From: Ilex aquifolium
Lineage: Eukaryota; Streptophyta; Magnoliopsida; Aquifoliales; Aquifoliaceae
NCBI GenBank assembly: GCA_951799425.1
Contig: OX637392.1
Coordinates: forward strand, 38,702,593 to 38,766,592
DNA: 64,000 bases
Reading direction: 5' to 3'
Below are positions 42,399 to 54,205 of this stretch, in pieces (the stretch's first letter is position 1; every line of letters begins with the position of its first letter). The notes under the pieces were generated by a model. That model saw nothing but the letters and a program-made list of their open reading frames with translations. It did not search any database and had not been told where the DNA came from. Position numbers and translations under genes: made by a program.

Positions 42399-44590
42399 CT
42401 AGTGTTCCATTATGTCAAAGAATGCTGATGAAGAGATTTTCGCGATGCGATCATTGATTTTTTCAAGGTCTCCGACATAATTCATTTTCGGCCACAATTT
42501 TCGAAAGAAATTGCTTAATTTAATCAATGGTTCCTCCACAAACTTGGGCAATGATTTTTGGATCGCGAGGGATAGTAGTTGCTGCATCAATATATGACTG
42601 TCGTAACTCTTAAGACCCCAAATAGTATGCTCTTTCACGTACACACACCGAGAAATGTTGGATGCATACCCATCTGGTACCCCACTCGCTTTAGCACTTT
42701 GCAAAATATATGTTTATCATCCTTGCTCAATTTAAAGTTTGTAGGAAATAAGTACTCTTTACCAAACCCTTTGGATTGGGGATGTAATGATTTTTCTAAT
42801 ATTCATTTCTTTCAAGTCATGTCATGCATTCAGATTGTCATTTAATTTTCCAGCAACCCCTAATACCACACAATATTATCACAAACATTCTTCTCTATAT
42901 GCATTACGTCAAGATTATGCCTAATCAGATTGTGCTCCCAATAAGGCAATTCATACAAAATACTCATTTTCTTCTAACTATGTTTTTGGTTCCCCTATTT
43001 CATTCTCTTCACTTCCATCCTTTTCCTTTTCTTAAGGTCATCATGCTTATATTCAGTCAAGATACCCTCTATTTGCAACTGATGCAACAAATTAGTGCTG
43101 GATGATACAGTAGGCTTGCATTCAAATTCACAATTTCCATCAAAAGACACCTTATCCTTATGAAATTTATGTTGACTGGGCAAGAATCGACGATGACCTA
43201 CATAAAAAAAATTTCGGCTATATTGCAACTAACAATTTTGAGTATTTGTATTGCAGCTAGGACAAGCATTGTCCTCCATCCCGACAAGTTTGCATATACA
43301 GGGAAATCATTAATAGTCCATAACAAGGTTGCATGCAATTGAAACATTTAATTTCCTGCAGCATCTCAAACATAGATACACCTTCCTCCCACAACTCTTC
43401 GATTAATGGTTGTAGCTACACATCAATCTTATTTCCTAGTCCTTTAAGCCCATCAATAAACACAAACACCATAAGAAATAGTTGTTTCATGGACATCCAT
43501 GGTGGTAAATTGTATGGTATCAATGCAACAGGCCAGGTACTATGCACTATATTCATCGACCTAAATGGATTAAATCTATCAGATGCCAACCCCAACGTAA
43601 CATTGCGACCGTCACTAGCAAATGTTGGGTTTCGTAGGTCAAATGTCTTCTATGAAGAGAGTCAGCTAGATGCCTAGACAAACCATCATTAGTCTACCCA
43701 TTTGAATGTCATCTCATTAGGGAAGTAGTTTCTGACAACATAAACAACCTCTATAACCTAAGCTACAACGGGAAATACATCACCTGTTTTTCAACTACTG
43801 TTTTACCAAGGTTGACAACATCATTTCCATCACCTTCATGTTGTTTCCACCTATAAGTTTTGCAAATCAAATATTCATATAGTTTTTCCTCCTCGTTTCT
43901 GAACAATATACAACTATTGGGGCATACATCCCATGTCTTATACATGAAACCCAGGTCGTCAGTTACCTTTTTGCCCTCATAGTAAGAACTAGCCAATTTC
44001 ACTCCCTTAGGGAACGCTTCGTTTAACATATCAAGTAGCAACATCACTGACTTATCTGTCCATCTAGACAATACCTTTAAATGCAGAAGTATAACAGTGA
44101 AGGACAGTGACATGAATTTCTTACATCCCGGATACAATTCATTTTTTTGTGTCTTTTAAAAGCTTGAAATACTTCCTAGTTTGTTCGTCAGGGCCTTGTC
44201 GAGAATTGTTTGGGGGTGATTCAACATTTCTGACACTTGAACCGACATTTTGAACTCCGATGGCATCTCGTCTCATTCTAACCATATCATCCCCAATGTC
44301 TGGTTTTTGGTTTACCTATTGTCTGATCAATTTCTCGGTTACAATGGATCTGATTGTGTGAGTCACCATGGTATGTTCAGTTCTTGTATTTTTTTTTAGA
44401 AGCCATTTACAATCAAATGTGCCCGCACATCAAGTCATTTCACAAACTGACAATTCAAACATTCCTTACATGGACAATATATAATTGCATCTTTTGGCTT
44501 ATTGATGTATGCAAATTCAAGGAATTTTTCAACCCTTTTCATATATTCCCTCGAAAATCTCTCTGTTGAGTCGATCCTTCTCTTGTCCAT
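42399..44590 (-). pseudogene. TNP2-type CACTA transposase pseudogene
   Basis: From the minus-strand ATG at 44590: the transposase-associated domain (MDKRRIDSTERFSREYMKRV, FLEFAYINK and a CPCKEC motif), then a damaged stretch. The TNP2 core follows with KTWDVCPNSCILFRNEEEKL, NPTFASDGRNVTLGLASDGF, NPFRSMNIVHSTWPVALIPY, HNLDVMHIEKNVCDNI and HTIWGLKSYDSHILMQQLLS. Multiple stops and frameshifts. Numerous plus-strand frames here are shadows. Confidence 0.88.
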
Positions 44591-44599
44591 ATTTATGCT

Positions 44600-45760
44600 T
44601 GCCTCAATAGTTTCATGTATCTACAGACAATAGTACATAGTTATATCATGTCCACTTGCAGATCTAACAACACCACAAGCACAAAGTCCTAATTTTAATT
44701 TATATCATGAAGTTCATCAACAATACACTCATATATTCGTGTTCACAACCACTCAATATGAAGACACCAAAGTACTCCATCAAGTGTCTAACAAAATTTT
44801 TAGCTTCTCTCTTCCTAAGACAATTTCTTAACCAAACACTGTAATTCTAACTCAACAAAACACATAATTCTATACAATACACAAAGACAAATCAGAAACA
44901 ATCACAATGAACAATGTAGATGGTTATCTATGTTTTGTCAAATCCGATTGAAATTCCATGCCACTTGTTCTATCCTAAGGGTAGTTCCTCTTTGTTTGTG
45001 CTTCCTTAAGTGAGAACTATATATAAAATCCATCCCATCACCAAGACAATTGCACTGCACAATACCCCAATCCACTTACCACTAAAAGTCCCAAAACATT
45101 TACTCATAAGCATCCCAGGTCATACATTCAATCATCATTAGCATAATCACCATACCAATTTAACAAATTTTAGGTAGTAAATTCTTACCAAACCAATATA
45201 TTTAACATACAAACAGAGTTATGTAGAGTTGTCAATTCATAAAATATTTCTAAATTTAAATGAAATACCATCACAAACTTTTTTCAAGACCACCACCACC
45301 TAGCATCACCGAGTTTACAATTTACCAAGCAACTTTTTCAACTCTAATCAAAATTCAAACATAAGCATGATCCGTCTCACACAACTGAGCTAAACAAAGA
45401 ACAAGATATAATCGAAGTGTAACAAATACATAGACGGGATGGATGGGCAATTAGCAATGGGTAGGATAGAGAACATTAAAATGGATTTAAGCTCAACTTG
45501 AGCCAATAGTCTTTTCATAGGCCAAATGATATCATTAAGGTTTCATGAGCAAACGATAGCATATAAACTTGCAAACTATAGGCCATTCGCTAGTCGTATT
45601 AAGGTTTCATGGGCAAGCAACCTATAGGCCATTAATCATTTTGTGGAAACAATCCATTATGACAATTGAGAGGGAGAATGCATGAGAGAGTAGATATAAG
45701 ATGCCCCAAATTACAACTTAAGTTGATCTTTATTTCAAAGCCAAAAGCCAAAAGCCCCAA
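44600..45760. other. CACTA interior without recognised coding
   Basis: AT-rich sequence between the transposase start and the SINE. No domain recognised. Confidence 0.4.
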
Positions 45761-45778
45761 TTCATAATAATCAAAATA

Positions 45779-45910
45779 TACCAACGGGTCTTTGGTCCAA
45801 TTGTACTCCTTGCCTTGTGAAGGCTTTGTCTTCTTGAGGTTAAGGGTTCAAGCCCCCTTCCCTCCTCCCCCTCCCCCTCCCCCTCCCCCCAAAAAATAAA
45901 AAAATAAAAA
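45779..45910 (+). mobile_element. tRNA-derived SINE with 15-bp target duplication
   Basis: Flanked by the exact direct repeat ATAATAATCAAAATA (45764-45778, 45911-45925). The interior has an A-box-like TTTGGTCCAATTGTA and a B-box AGGGTTCAAGCCCCCTT, then a CCCTCC-rich stretch and an A-rich tail. Inserted in the CACTA element. Confidence 0.78.
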
Positions 45911-46199
45911 ATAATAATCAAAATACACTTGTTAATTATAACACAAAGCCAAATAAACTAAAACCAACCAAACATTGCGCTACCAAACAAATCAAATTGC
46001 CCAAATTTCAATATAAGAAAGCAAATGAAATGGACACATTTCATAAAAATCAACACTACGCATAAAAATAGACAATATATTTGCTCTAATACAAATTCAA
46101 ACTAAACTAATCTAGAATAAGTAATATATTAAGATAAATGACATTAAAACTTAGAAATAAAAAACCTGAGAAATGGAAGGAGCAATTTCGGCACCCAAA

Positions 46200-46495
46200 T
46201 TTGTCCAAAGTTCCAGTGGGTGTGAGAAGTGTTAGGTGTGTGCGTATGTCTATAAAACCTATGTGTGTAAAAATAGTCTCTATGTTTGTGTGTGTGTGTA
46301 TGTGTGAGCTTTTGTGAATGTGTGTATATAAATGTGATTTCAATTAGTGTGTGTATGTGTGAGCTTCTGTGAATGTGTGTATGTATGTGCAATTTTCAAT
46401 TAGTGTGTGTGTGTGTGTGTGTGTCTAAGAGAGATAGAGACGGGGGAATGAGACAGATTGGGTGAATGTGTGAAATCGTATGTCTGTGTGTAGTG

Positions 46496-46558
<63 letters not shown>

Positions 46559-46640
46559 GATTGTGTGTCTGTGTCTGTGAATATGCGTGTACGTTTTTGT
46601 GTTTTATGTGAGTGTGTGAGAGAGGTAGACAAAGAAAATA
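46200..46640. repeat. Compound GT/GA microsatellite
   Basis: Alternating (TG)n and (AG)n runs, including (TG) at 46401-46422 and (GA) at about 46513-46552. Translations from this region are artefacts of the repeat. Confidence 0.9.
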
Positions 46641-46904
46641 CCTGGAAAGGAGTTGTTGGCAAGGGTTGGACCTGTTTTTCCGGAGATGGGCCTTCGCCGG
46701 AGGAGGAAGAGGAGAATGGTGAGGTGCTGGGTGATGTCCAATTGAGAAAGACAGAGAGAAGGATTCGATGGGTACCATAGGGAAAGGGGAAATGGGGACA
46801 AGGGAAAATGTGGAAGGGAAATTAGGGAAGTTAGATTTTTAGTGCTTTAAACAACATCATTTTGTGATAAATTAACATAAAACTATGTCGTTTTGAATTT
46901 AAGT

Positions 46905-49653
46905 TGTAAAACCCGAGAAAATTTCAACCTTTGTGAAAAAGGGCAAAACGGTAAATTGCCACTACAGTACAGGTTGTAAACCTGAATTTTTCTAGAACTC
47001 GGATGACGAAACGGACCTCACCGTTGGATTCGTCTCGCGAAATCTAGTTACCACGTCAAATTTCGTGGAATTCCGAGATAGTCGGATTTTTCGCGTTTTA
47101 CGAGACGAACGGGCCCCGGGTGACCCCGTACACGAAATTTTTATAAAATTTTAAAGTTTGGGGAAATATTAGAGGCAAGTAAAAATAAAAATATTTTGAA
47201 CTCGAACCGGAGCGAAATTTAATCGTTTCGGGATTAAAACGAACCCGGAAGTAAAAGGGACGTGTGGCCAATTGTGGACCAAGTATTCTAAAATATAAAT
47301 AGGGGGAAAAATTAGATTTTTTCCCATGGTTCAGCCGCTTGCACAGCCGATAGAAAAGAGGAGAGGGAGAGAGCTTGAAATCTTCACTTCTCTCTACGAT
47401 CTAGAAGGCTACGAAGCTCGGATCCATTCGGGCCAAGAAGTAAAGTCGGTCTCCTCGTCGAAGGCTACGACCACGTACCAAAAACGAAGGTTTTCACCGA
47501 AGGAAAAAGGGGCGGGATTTTGAGAGCTTAAGATTGGGCTCGGGTTTGAGTTCTAAGAGCTTCTCCACGTCGTTCCTCACGCTTCAAGAGGTAGAGTTCC
47601 TTCCTACTTGGGATTATTTTACAACTTAGGTTGTTATATGTAATGTGAATGTAGTATAATGGGCATGTTGATTATCAATGTTGTGAAATTGATGGGTAGT
47701 TGGATAAGTTCATTATCAATGACTTGTTGTTGAGAAATTGATGGAATTTGGTGATGGGTAAAACGGGTATATGAAATTAACCCAATTTAAGTGAAATCCC
47801 TAACTTGGGAAGTGATGGGTTGCAATTGTTTGTGTAAATCCATGGAATAGTGTGGTGGGCATGAATTGTGATTATCATGCGGGCATGTGAAATTGCTCTA
47901 ATGTGAAATTATGTGAATTATTGGCATATGCTATGGGATGATATGCTTGTAAATAAATGTTGAGTATGAAAATGATAAGTTATGTTAATTGATGTATTGA
48001 CATGGCTATGAAGTTGGTAATTATATGCTTAGGATATAAATTGCTATGATTATGTTAGAATAAGATAAATGTTGCTCACATGGCATTCATTACATGGGGC
48101 ATGACATTGAAGTAGTATTGGTGCATTACAATGCATGTGTACACAAACATCGCATTATGGGTGTGGGTGCATGGTTGAGTTCAAACACCACGTAGGTGGA
48201 TGATGGTGGGCTCGGGAAAGTTGGATTGAACATCCGGCTGAGTCTCATGGTTCATGGAAAAAGGAATTTGGGTCGGGGTAGTAAGAAGGGCTAGACTCGC
48301 CCTCGGGTGTGAGACCCGGTGTGACGGATACGCACTTCCGTTGGTATCATAGTCCATAAAGTGTGTCGGTGTACGCGGAACCGTTGGTGGAAGTCCATGA
48401 ATTCCGTGTCGGTTGGGCGACCGTTGGTGCAAGTCCATAAAGACCCACCCCAAAGAAAGACCCGGGTGTTTTAAATGATAGTCATTGTGTGTGAATTAAC
48501 AATGGCGGGGGCTTGGGAAAGCCCGATTTTAAACTCATGGCATTGTATGGGGGATAGGAGCCGGTGAGGGCTCGGATTGAGTTGCATGGGAGAGTCTCAT
48601 CCCATTTCATGGCATTACATGCTAGAAATCCAACATTTGAATAGTATGTTGTGGTTGTGATGTTGTTGGTGTGAAGTGTTGCATGAACATTGCATATGCA
48701 CTTAGGTTGGGGAGTAGCCCTTGTAGGAAATACTCTACTGGGCGTGGCTCACCCTTTATGGGAAACATATTTCAGGTACGGGACACCCCTTCGAGGAAGG
48801 ACCTTATATGGGACCCCAAGGATGAAGAAAGCCGGAATGTGGCTTATATTTTGAAGTTGTGTAAAACTTTTGACAAACACATACGTTGGCTTGTAAATAT
48901 ATGAAAATTCCGCTTTTGATGTGTAAATATGTGGAATTGTACGCTATGGAACTTGTATAGAACATGTATAATGTAGAAAATATAGTTATACATGTTTGGG
49001 ATGGAATTGGAATGGTTTTGGTTGAATTGGAATTGAAAAACTAAGGAAGAAATTCTGGGCAAAACCCTCCGGAAGGTCACTAACACCTTCCGGAAGGCTA
49101 GGGCAGAATTGAGATCCAGAAGGTAAAACCTTCCGGAAGGTTGAGTACACCTTCCGGAAGGACGACTCGTTTCATCTTCAATCTATTTTCCAGAAGGCAA
49201 AACCTTCCGAAAGGTGAAGAAAAACCTTCCGGAAGAACCTTTCCAGTGAGCAAAACCTTCCGGAAGGTTGAGTACACCTTCCGGAAGGTCGACACGTTTC
49301 ATTTTCAACTCATTTTCCAGAAGGCAAAACCTTCCGGAAGGTAAAGAGAAACCTTCCGGAAGAACTTTTTCAGTAAGCAAACCTTCCGGAAGGTTGAGTC
49401 AAAAACCTTCCGGAAGGTTCTCCAAAAATTTGAAATTTTCAAAATGCTTAGCCATGTTTTTGGGCTTTGTTTTCTTTGGCTCCTGTGACATAAATGGACA
49501 TAAATCGAGGTATAATTGATCTTGTGGATGGTAAATCCAGTTAAAGGCAAGTGAATGACGTGGTGTCGGGTCATAAGACAATCACGAGTATTTTCGCGGG
49601 TTGACGGATGGTCAACGGTTAATAAAGGACCCCCGGGTTCTTGGGGCGTCACA
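46905..49653. mobile_element. Solo LTR (2.75 kb), probably Ty3-gypsy chromovirus-like
   Basis: TGTAAAACCCGAG to GGGGCGTCACA, flanked by TAAGT on both sides (46900-46904, 49654-49658). Markedly more G+C-rich than the surroundings, with motifs such as GGAAAGCCCGATTTT and AGGTACGGGACACCCCTTCG that resemble long Tekay/Del-type LTRs. A short frame (47326-47523) is not taken as a gene. Interrupts the CACTA subterminal region. Confidence 0.82.
49065..49422. repeat. Array of the palindrome CCTTCCGGAAGG
   Basis: About a dozen copies of the self-complementary 12-mer, or one-base variants, spaced 15-40 bases apart. They are organised in a duplicated block of about 127 bases (the GTTGAGTACACCTTCCGG segment recurs at about 49139 and 49266). 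Located near the 3' side of the solo LTR. Confidence 0.88.
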
Positions 49654-49929
49654 TAAGTTTTTGCTTTGGTTTAATGCTGAAGTAAATACTCTTATTTTTT
49701 GCTTCTATAGCTTATGCCGACATAAAAAATAGATTATTTGCTTCGGTATTCAGTCGAATAAAAAAAAATTGAGTATTTGCTTCAAATTTTTTTGCTTCGG
49801 CCTAATGCTGATTCAAATATTCTATTTTTTACTTCAGCTTTTCTAACCGAAGTAAAAACTCATTTTTTGCTTCGATATTAGGCCGAAGTAAATAAATCGG
49901 AAGCAACAAACCCTTTTTCTTGTAGTGGT

Positions 49930-50820
49930 AGGTCTCTCATTCAATAGAAACTCAACGTAATTAAGAAAAAGAACCAAGGGCCAAACATAGCCATAACGAT
50001 ACACCCCGCAACGGGAGGAGGACAACTCCTTGGACAGGAAGTTCAAGAAGGTGAATGACCGTATCAGAGATACGCTTAACACAGTCAAAGTCAAGGCTCC
50101 TAAAACTATGGAGACCTTTGTTTAGTGCTTGGATTCCGGATTTTCGTATGATGTTACACACTATTCATTACCCCATAAATTCGAGATGCCTACAATAGAC
50201 AACTTCAATGGAAAGAAGGATCCCTTGGACCATCTCGAGACTTACAAGTCTCTCATGTTGTTTCACAATGTTCCACATCAGATTATGTGTTGCACTTTCC
50301 CCACAACTCTTAAAGGTCCAACCCAACTTTGGTTCAATAGGCTCCCCCTTTGTCCATTGGATCGTTTGTTGAGTTAAGAAAGTCTTTTCTCTCCCATTTT
50401 ACTGGGGGCGAACTCACAGGAAACTAGTGACCTACCTACTAAATCTAAAGTAGGGGAAAATAGAATCACTATCAGAATATGTAGCACGTTTCACTAAGGA
50501 ATCGTTAAAAATTGACTGTGTAGATGAAAATGTGCATTGATTACCTTCATGGGAGGATTACAACCCTCTAGGTTCCTATTTTCATTATCTAAGGCTCCCC
50601 CTACAAGTATAACATAAACTCCTTTTCAGAGCTCAGAGCCATATGAATCTGGAGGATGCCCTGAATACCAGGAAAGGAGAAGAAGATTGCTCTGTGAAAA
50701 GGCAGCAAAATTACTAGGAAAAGCTAGATAAGGCCGCAAATTCAAAAAAATGAAGATCTGATCAAATACTAGTTAGAGAAAAATTGGGGCTTCATTTCCC
50801 ACCAGACAAGTTCCAGGGGT
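49930..50820 (+). pseudogene. Ty3-gypsy gag remnant
   Basis: The open part (50129-50377) reads HKFEMPTIDNFNGKKDPLDH, LETYKSLMLFHNVPHQIMC and FPTTLKGPTQLWFNRL, the plant retrotransposon gag domain, on the plus strand. Upstream and downstream frames are broken, and no zinc knuckle remains. Confidence 0.8.
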
Positions 50821-50821
50821 A

Positions 50822-52110
50822 TTGTCACACCCCAATCTATTTAGTAATATTCATAATAATATTCAAAGTGCTAATAACCTCCATAGTTATTCAATAACAC
50901 CGTCTCCAAATAATAAATAAACTCTGATACCAATTTCATATACCTTTCAAACATGTACATCCAGCCTATTATAATTTACACGCCTCAGATGTAATGCACT
51001 ATTTAGTTATAACCCCTTACTACAAATAGTCATACAACTCGATATGTATAATGTAACACATGTTTAGCTCTTTGATAATAACCAAGAAAGATCGGCTGTT
51101 CAAACAATCACAAACTTCTCTATCGATAGGTGTTACCCCGACCCCCAAAAACATGTCAAAGTGTTAAAGTAACCTAGCGTAGCATAAAAGTCCAACCCAA
51201 ATCATACAAACTAAAATATTTTGTATAAACACAGATATACAACATCCATCATAGTCAAACTGTTACACGTCTTGCGACATAAATACAGTCCACTCCCATT
51301 AGAATTACATTTATTCTAATTACATGCCTCTATAACATTTCCTAAACTGTAAAAAAGTTCTGATAGTCCACTACATACAAGTCTTCCCGCCTTTACCCAT
51401 GTGAAAAGGGAAAAGTATCATAGGGTGAGCATCAATAGCTCAGTAGAGTAACTCAATGCCAGACAAACGAGTTTGAAAATAACATAATTTGACATGATTG
51501 GGCAATATCAAAATAGTTCATTTCATAAATAGGTAAGAGAGTAGAAAACATTTAATGAAAGCAGTAATACGATCACAAACATCAATACAGTGCCACACCG
51601 GTGAGCTAATATCCTATCAGATCACTCAGGGTCAATATGATCATCTAGATCAATCAAATAAACCTTTTAGGGGACTTTTGCACTAAGGAAGATACTATCC
51701 CTCAAATCAATTCGGTACCCAAGTCCAAAGACTAGCAGGGCCACTTAGGTATTTATGAACTCAATAAGAAAGCCTCTACGACCTCAACCTAGAATGTAAA
51801 CCCTTTGCCACTCAAACTTGTGTGCACTTATATTTCATTTGAAAGGATCTCGGAGTACCAAATAGTACCAGTAATACAATTAATACGATCATTTCAAACA
51901 TTAGTGCGAACTATGCTCAAAAACCCTAATTTGGGTCTGGATCCAAACCAATATTTAAAACACTCAATCCTATATTTCAAAACATGCTAAAGCATCATAA
52001 ATAACATATAGAATAATTTAGAAATAAGTTTGAAAAGCATCGTCTGTTCCGGAGTTGAGAAACCTTACCAAACCAAACCTTGAGCACCATGTACGCCAAG
52101 CTCGCCAAGT
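50822..52110 (-). mobile_element. LTR-like region, minus strand
   Basis: Starts on the plus strand with TGTCACACCCCAATC, the reverse of the common gypsy LTR end GGGGTGTGACA. Contains ACTCTGATACCAATTT (a tRNA-Met primer-site complement) and the GGGTGAGCATCAATAGCTCA motif typical of long plant gypsy LTRs. The outer end is unclear. Confidence 0.45.
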
Positions 52111-53160
52111 GAGAATTCAAACTTGTACCAAATAACAATTAAAATCCTTCCATCCTTTTTCTCTTATTTTATTTTTTCTATTTCCCTCTCTTCATTCTAT
52201 CTCTCTTAATCATATTTAATGTCACATGTAGGGTTTTTCTTCACCTGCGACCTACTTGGGGGGGGGGGGGGGGGAGAGTCTTCATTATCTACTTTGATTG
52301 AGGAAAAGTCTAGATTGAGCAACATTACCACCGCTTGACTACAACACTCCTTAAAGCCCGCATCATAGTAGCTCATGACGAACTAAGTATACTTAGCTGA
52401 TTCCTAGAATACATTCACGACGATAGCCTTAGCACCCATCAATCAAGCACTAGGAATTTCTTTGTAGAGGTCGCCTGCTGTTCTGTAAGCTCTTTCACCT
52501 TTCTCTTTGTCCTTTAGATACCCTTAAGGCCTCCTCCAGTCTACTCTTAGAAGTTCTCTCAATCGCTAAGGAACTCCAAATATGTTATAATTCGGAACGA
52601 ACTTGCACTAAATCCTTTTTGCGAGATACCATCTCCATTTTGGCAAAAAAGGTGTCCTTAAGGGCAGTGACAAGCTTCTATTTCCAAGGGTTCTATTCCA
52701 TGAAGGCAAAGTAGGTCATCCCCGTGGCCAGGATGACAATCTAATCAAGGTAGACATATGGTTTATTTTGATCAAAGCAGAGAGGAAACAATAAAAGGAA
52801 TAGAAAAAGATTGGCACAATAATATACCTTGCAAAACTGGTGGCCAACATCTTGGATATCCTCATAGTACCTAATTTCATAACCTCTTAGGCCTCAAAAC
52901 CAGAAACAAAGTCTTGAAACTTATTCAGCGGAAGGTCTGCATCACTCCACATACTCCCTTTACCACCGCCATATTTTGCAGCAGGAGCATATGCGAGAAT
53001 GCCCTCCACATGCTCGGGTATTGGTAACTTACCCTTTGTAATATTTTTCCTTTTTTTGATTAAAGAAGTGTCAAGGGAAGACTCAATGTCCAAGGAGATC
53101 ACCTCAGAGGAAACATAAGGAAAAATCCTTGTTGTAAGAGATTTGCTTGATCTCAATCTT
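52110..53160 (-). pseudogene. Retroelement-associated coding debris
   Basis: A minus-strand open segment (53156-52887, 89 codons with LPIPEHVEGILAYAPAAKYG and SMWSDADLPLNKFQDFVSGF) has the feel of plant gypsy-associated coding sequence, but I cannot name a domain. A G run of about 14 lies at 52259. Confidence 0.3.
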
Positions 53161-53329
53161 TTAATGATGGGAAAACCAAACCCAAATTTGCATCAAATCA
53201 AACTTAACTAGAAAACTTGCATAATATTGAATCTAAACTAATCCAAAATTAACAAAACAATTAACCTAAACAAATAAAACCACAAAAATACATTGAACAC
53301 AATCAAAATAAACTAAAAAACAAAAAGTA

Positions 53330-54100
53330 ATAAATCGTGGGTCTGTATAGGATTTTTTTGGGGGGTGGGGAGAAGGGGTTTGAAAAATACAGGGATTAGA
53401 GGAGGGGGTGTGTATTTGTTGGGTGGGTTTCAATAATGTTGAGAGCGAGAGAGAGAGATGTGGGATTTGGTGGGGGGCAAAAAATTGAGGGTTTGGGGAG
53501 GGGGTGCTCTACGTAGAGGGTGTGTTTGGGGGGGGGGGGGGTAAAGGAAATTGAGGATTTGGGGAGGGACATATAGGGGAGATTAGGGTAGGGTTTTCTA
53601 GAGAAGAATGAGGGGATCGATAGAGGTGGGGGAAAATAGAGGGCCAGGGGTGGGGGGGTTTGCAAATAGCAGATAGGGGAAAAATGTTTGGGGGATTTGG
53701 GATTGGTTAGGGTTGGGTTTGGGGGATATGTGTAACAGAGAGAGATGAGGGGAAAAATACATGAGATAGTGATAGTGCTGGTGATGTTGCTAGTGGTGAA
53801 GGTGGCGTTGATAGTTGAGTGGTGTCGTGGCTGTTTAGAAGGAGAGAGGAAAAAGTATAAAGGTGGCGTTGTTAGTGGTGGTGGGTCATTGGTGGTGGTG
53901 TGGGGCCGCTGGTGATGCTCGCTCGCTGTTGTTGGTGGTGGAGCTAGTGGAGTGGTGTTGTGAATGTAGAGAAGGCAAGAGGAAAAGGGTGTGGATGGGT
54001 GAGGGAGATAGAGAGCCATGAGAGAGAGAAAGAGAAGGTCATGGGATGCAGGTGGGATTGATGACAGGCTAAGGAGGGGGAAAGAGAAAATATTGGTTGG
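53330..54100. repeat. G/GT-rich low-complexity stretch
   Basis: Plus strand is dominated by GGGGG, GGTGGTG and GAGAGA runs. A 207-codon antisense frame (54019-53396) is Pro/Ser/Thr/His-rich only because of this composition. Confidence 0.7.
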
Positions 54101-54205
54101 GAAAATTTTTTAATCAAGTGATTGTGCATCGTTAGATTAATTCCAAATTAATCTGAACCGCTTTTGTGATTTATGGGGTTATATTTTCAAATGAAGAAGG
54201 TGTAA

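Larger units (their letters stand above)
42360..49927 (-). mobile_element. Decayed CACTA (En/Spm) DNA transposon
   Basis: The right end is CTTTTTCTTGTAGTG at 49913-49927, the reverse of the classic CACTACAAGAAAA terminus. It is preceded by subterminal repeats of a TTGCTTCGG.. GAAGTAAA type (49.66-49.9 kb). The transposase lies inside on the minus strand. The opposite terminus was not found; the element seems truncated at its junction with the LTR fragment near 42.15-42.36 kb. It hosts a SINE and a solo LTR. Confidence 0.75.

Noticed and set aside
42579-43677. Plus-strand frames of 60-114 codons
   Set aside because: Antisense shadows of the TNP2 transposase pseudogene.
46396-46801. Several minus-strand frames of 65-117 codons
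   Set aside because: Products of GT/GA microsatellites (runs of Thr-His and Ser-Leu).
47326-47523. 65-codon frame after a leader-like sequence
   Set aside because: Lies inside a solo LTR with defined ends and target duplication; no similarity recognised.
53396-54019. 207-codon minus-strand frame
   Set aside because: Encoded by G/GT-rich low-complexity DNA; Pro/Thr/His/Ser homopolymer-like, no conserved feature.
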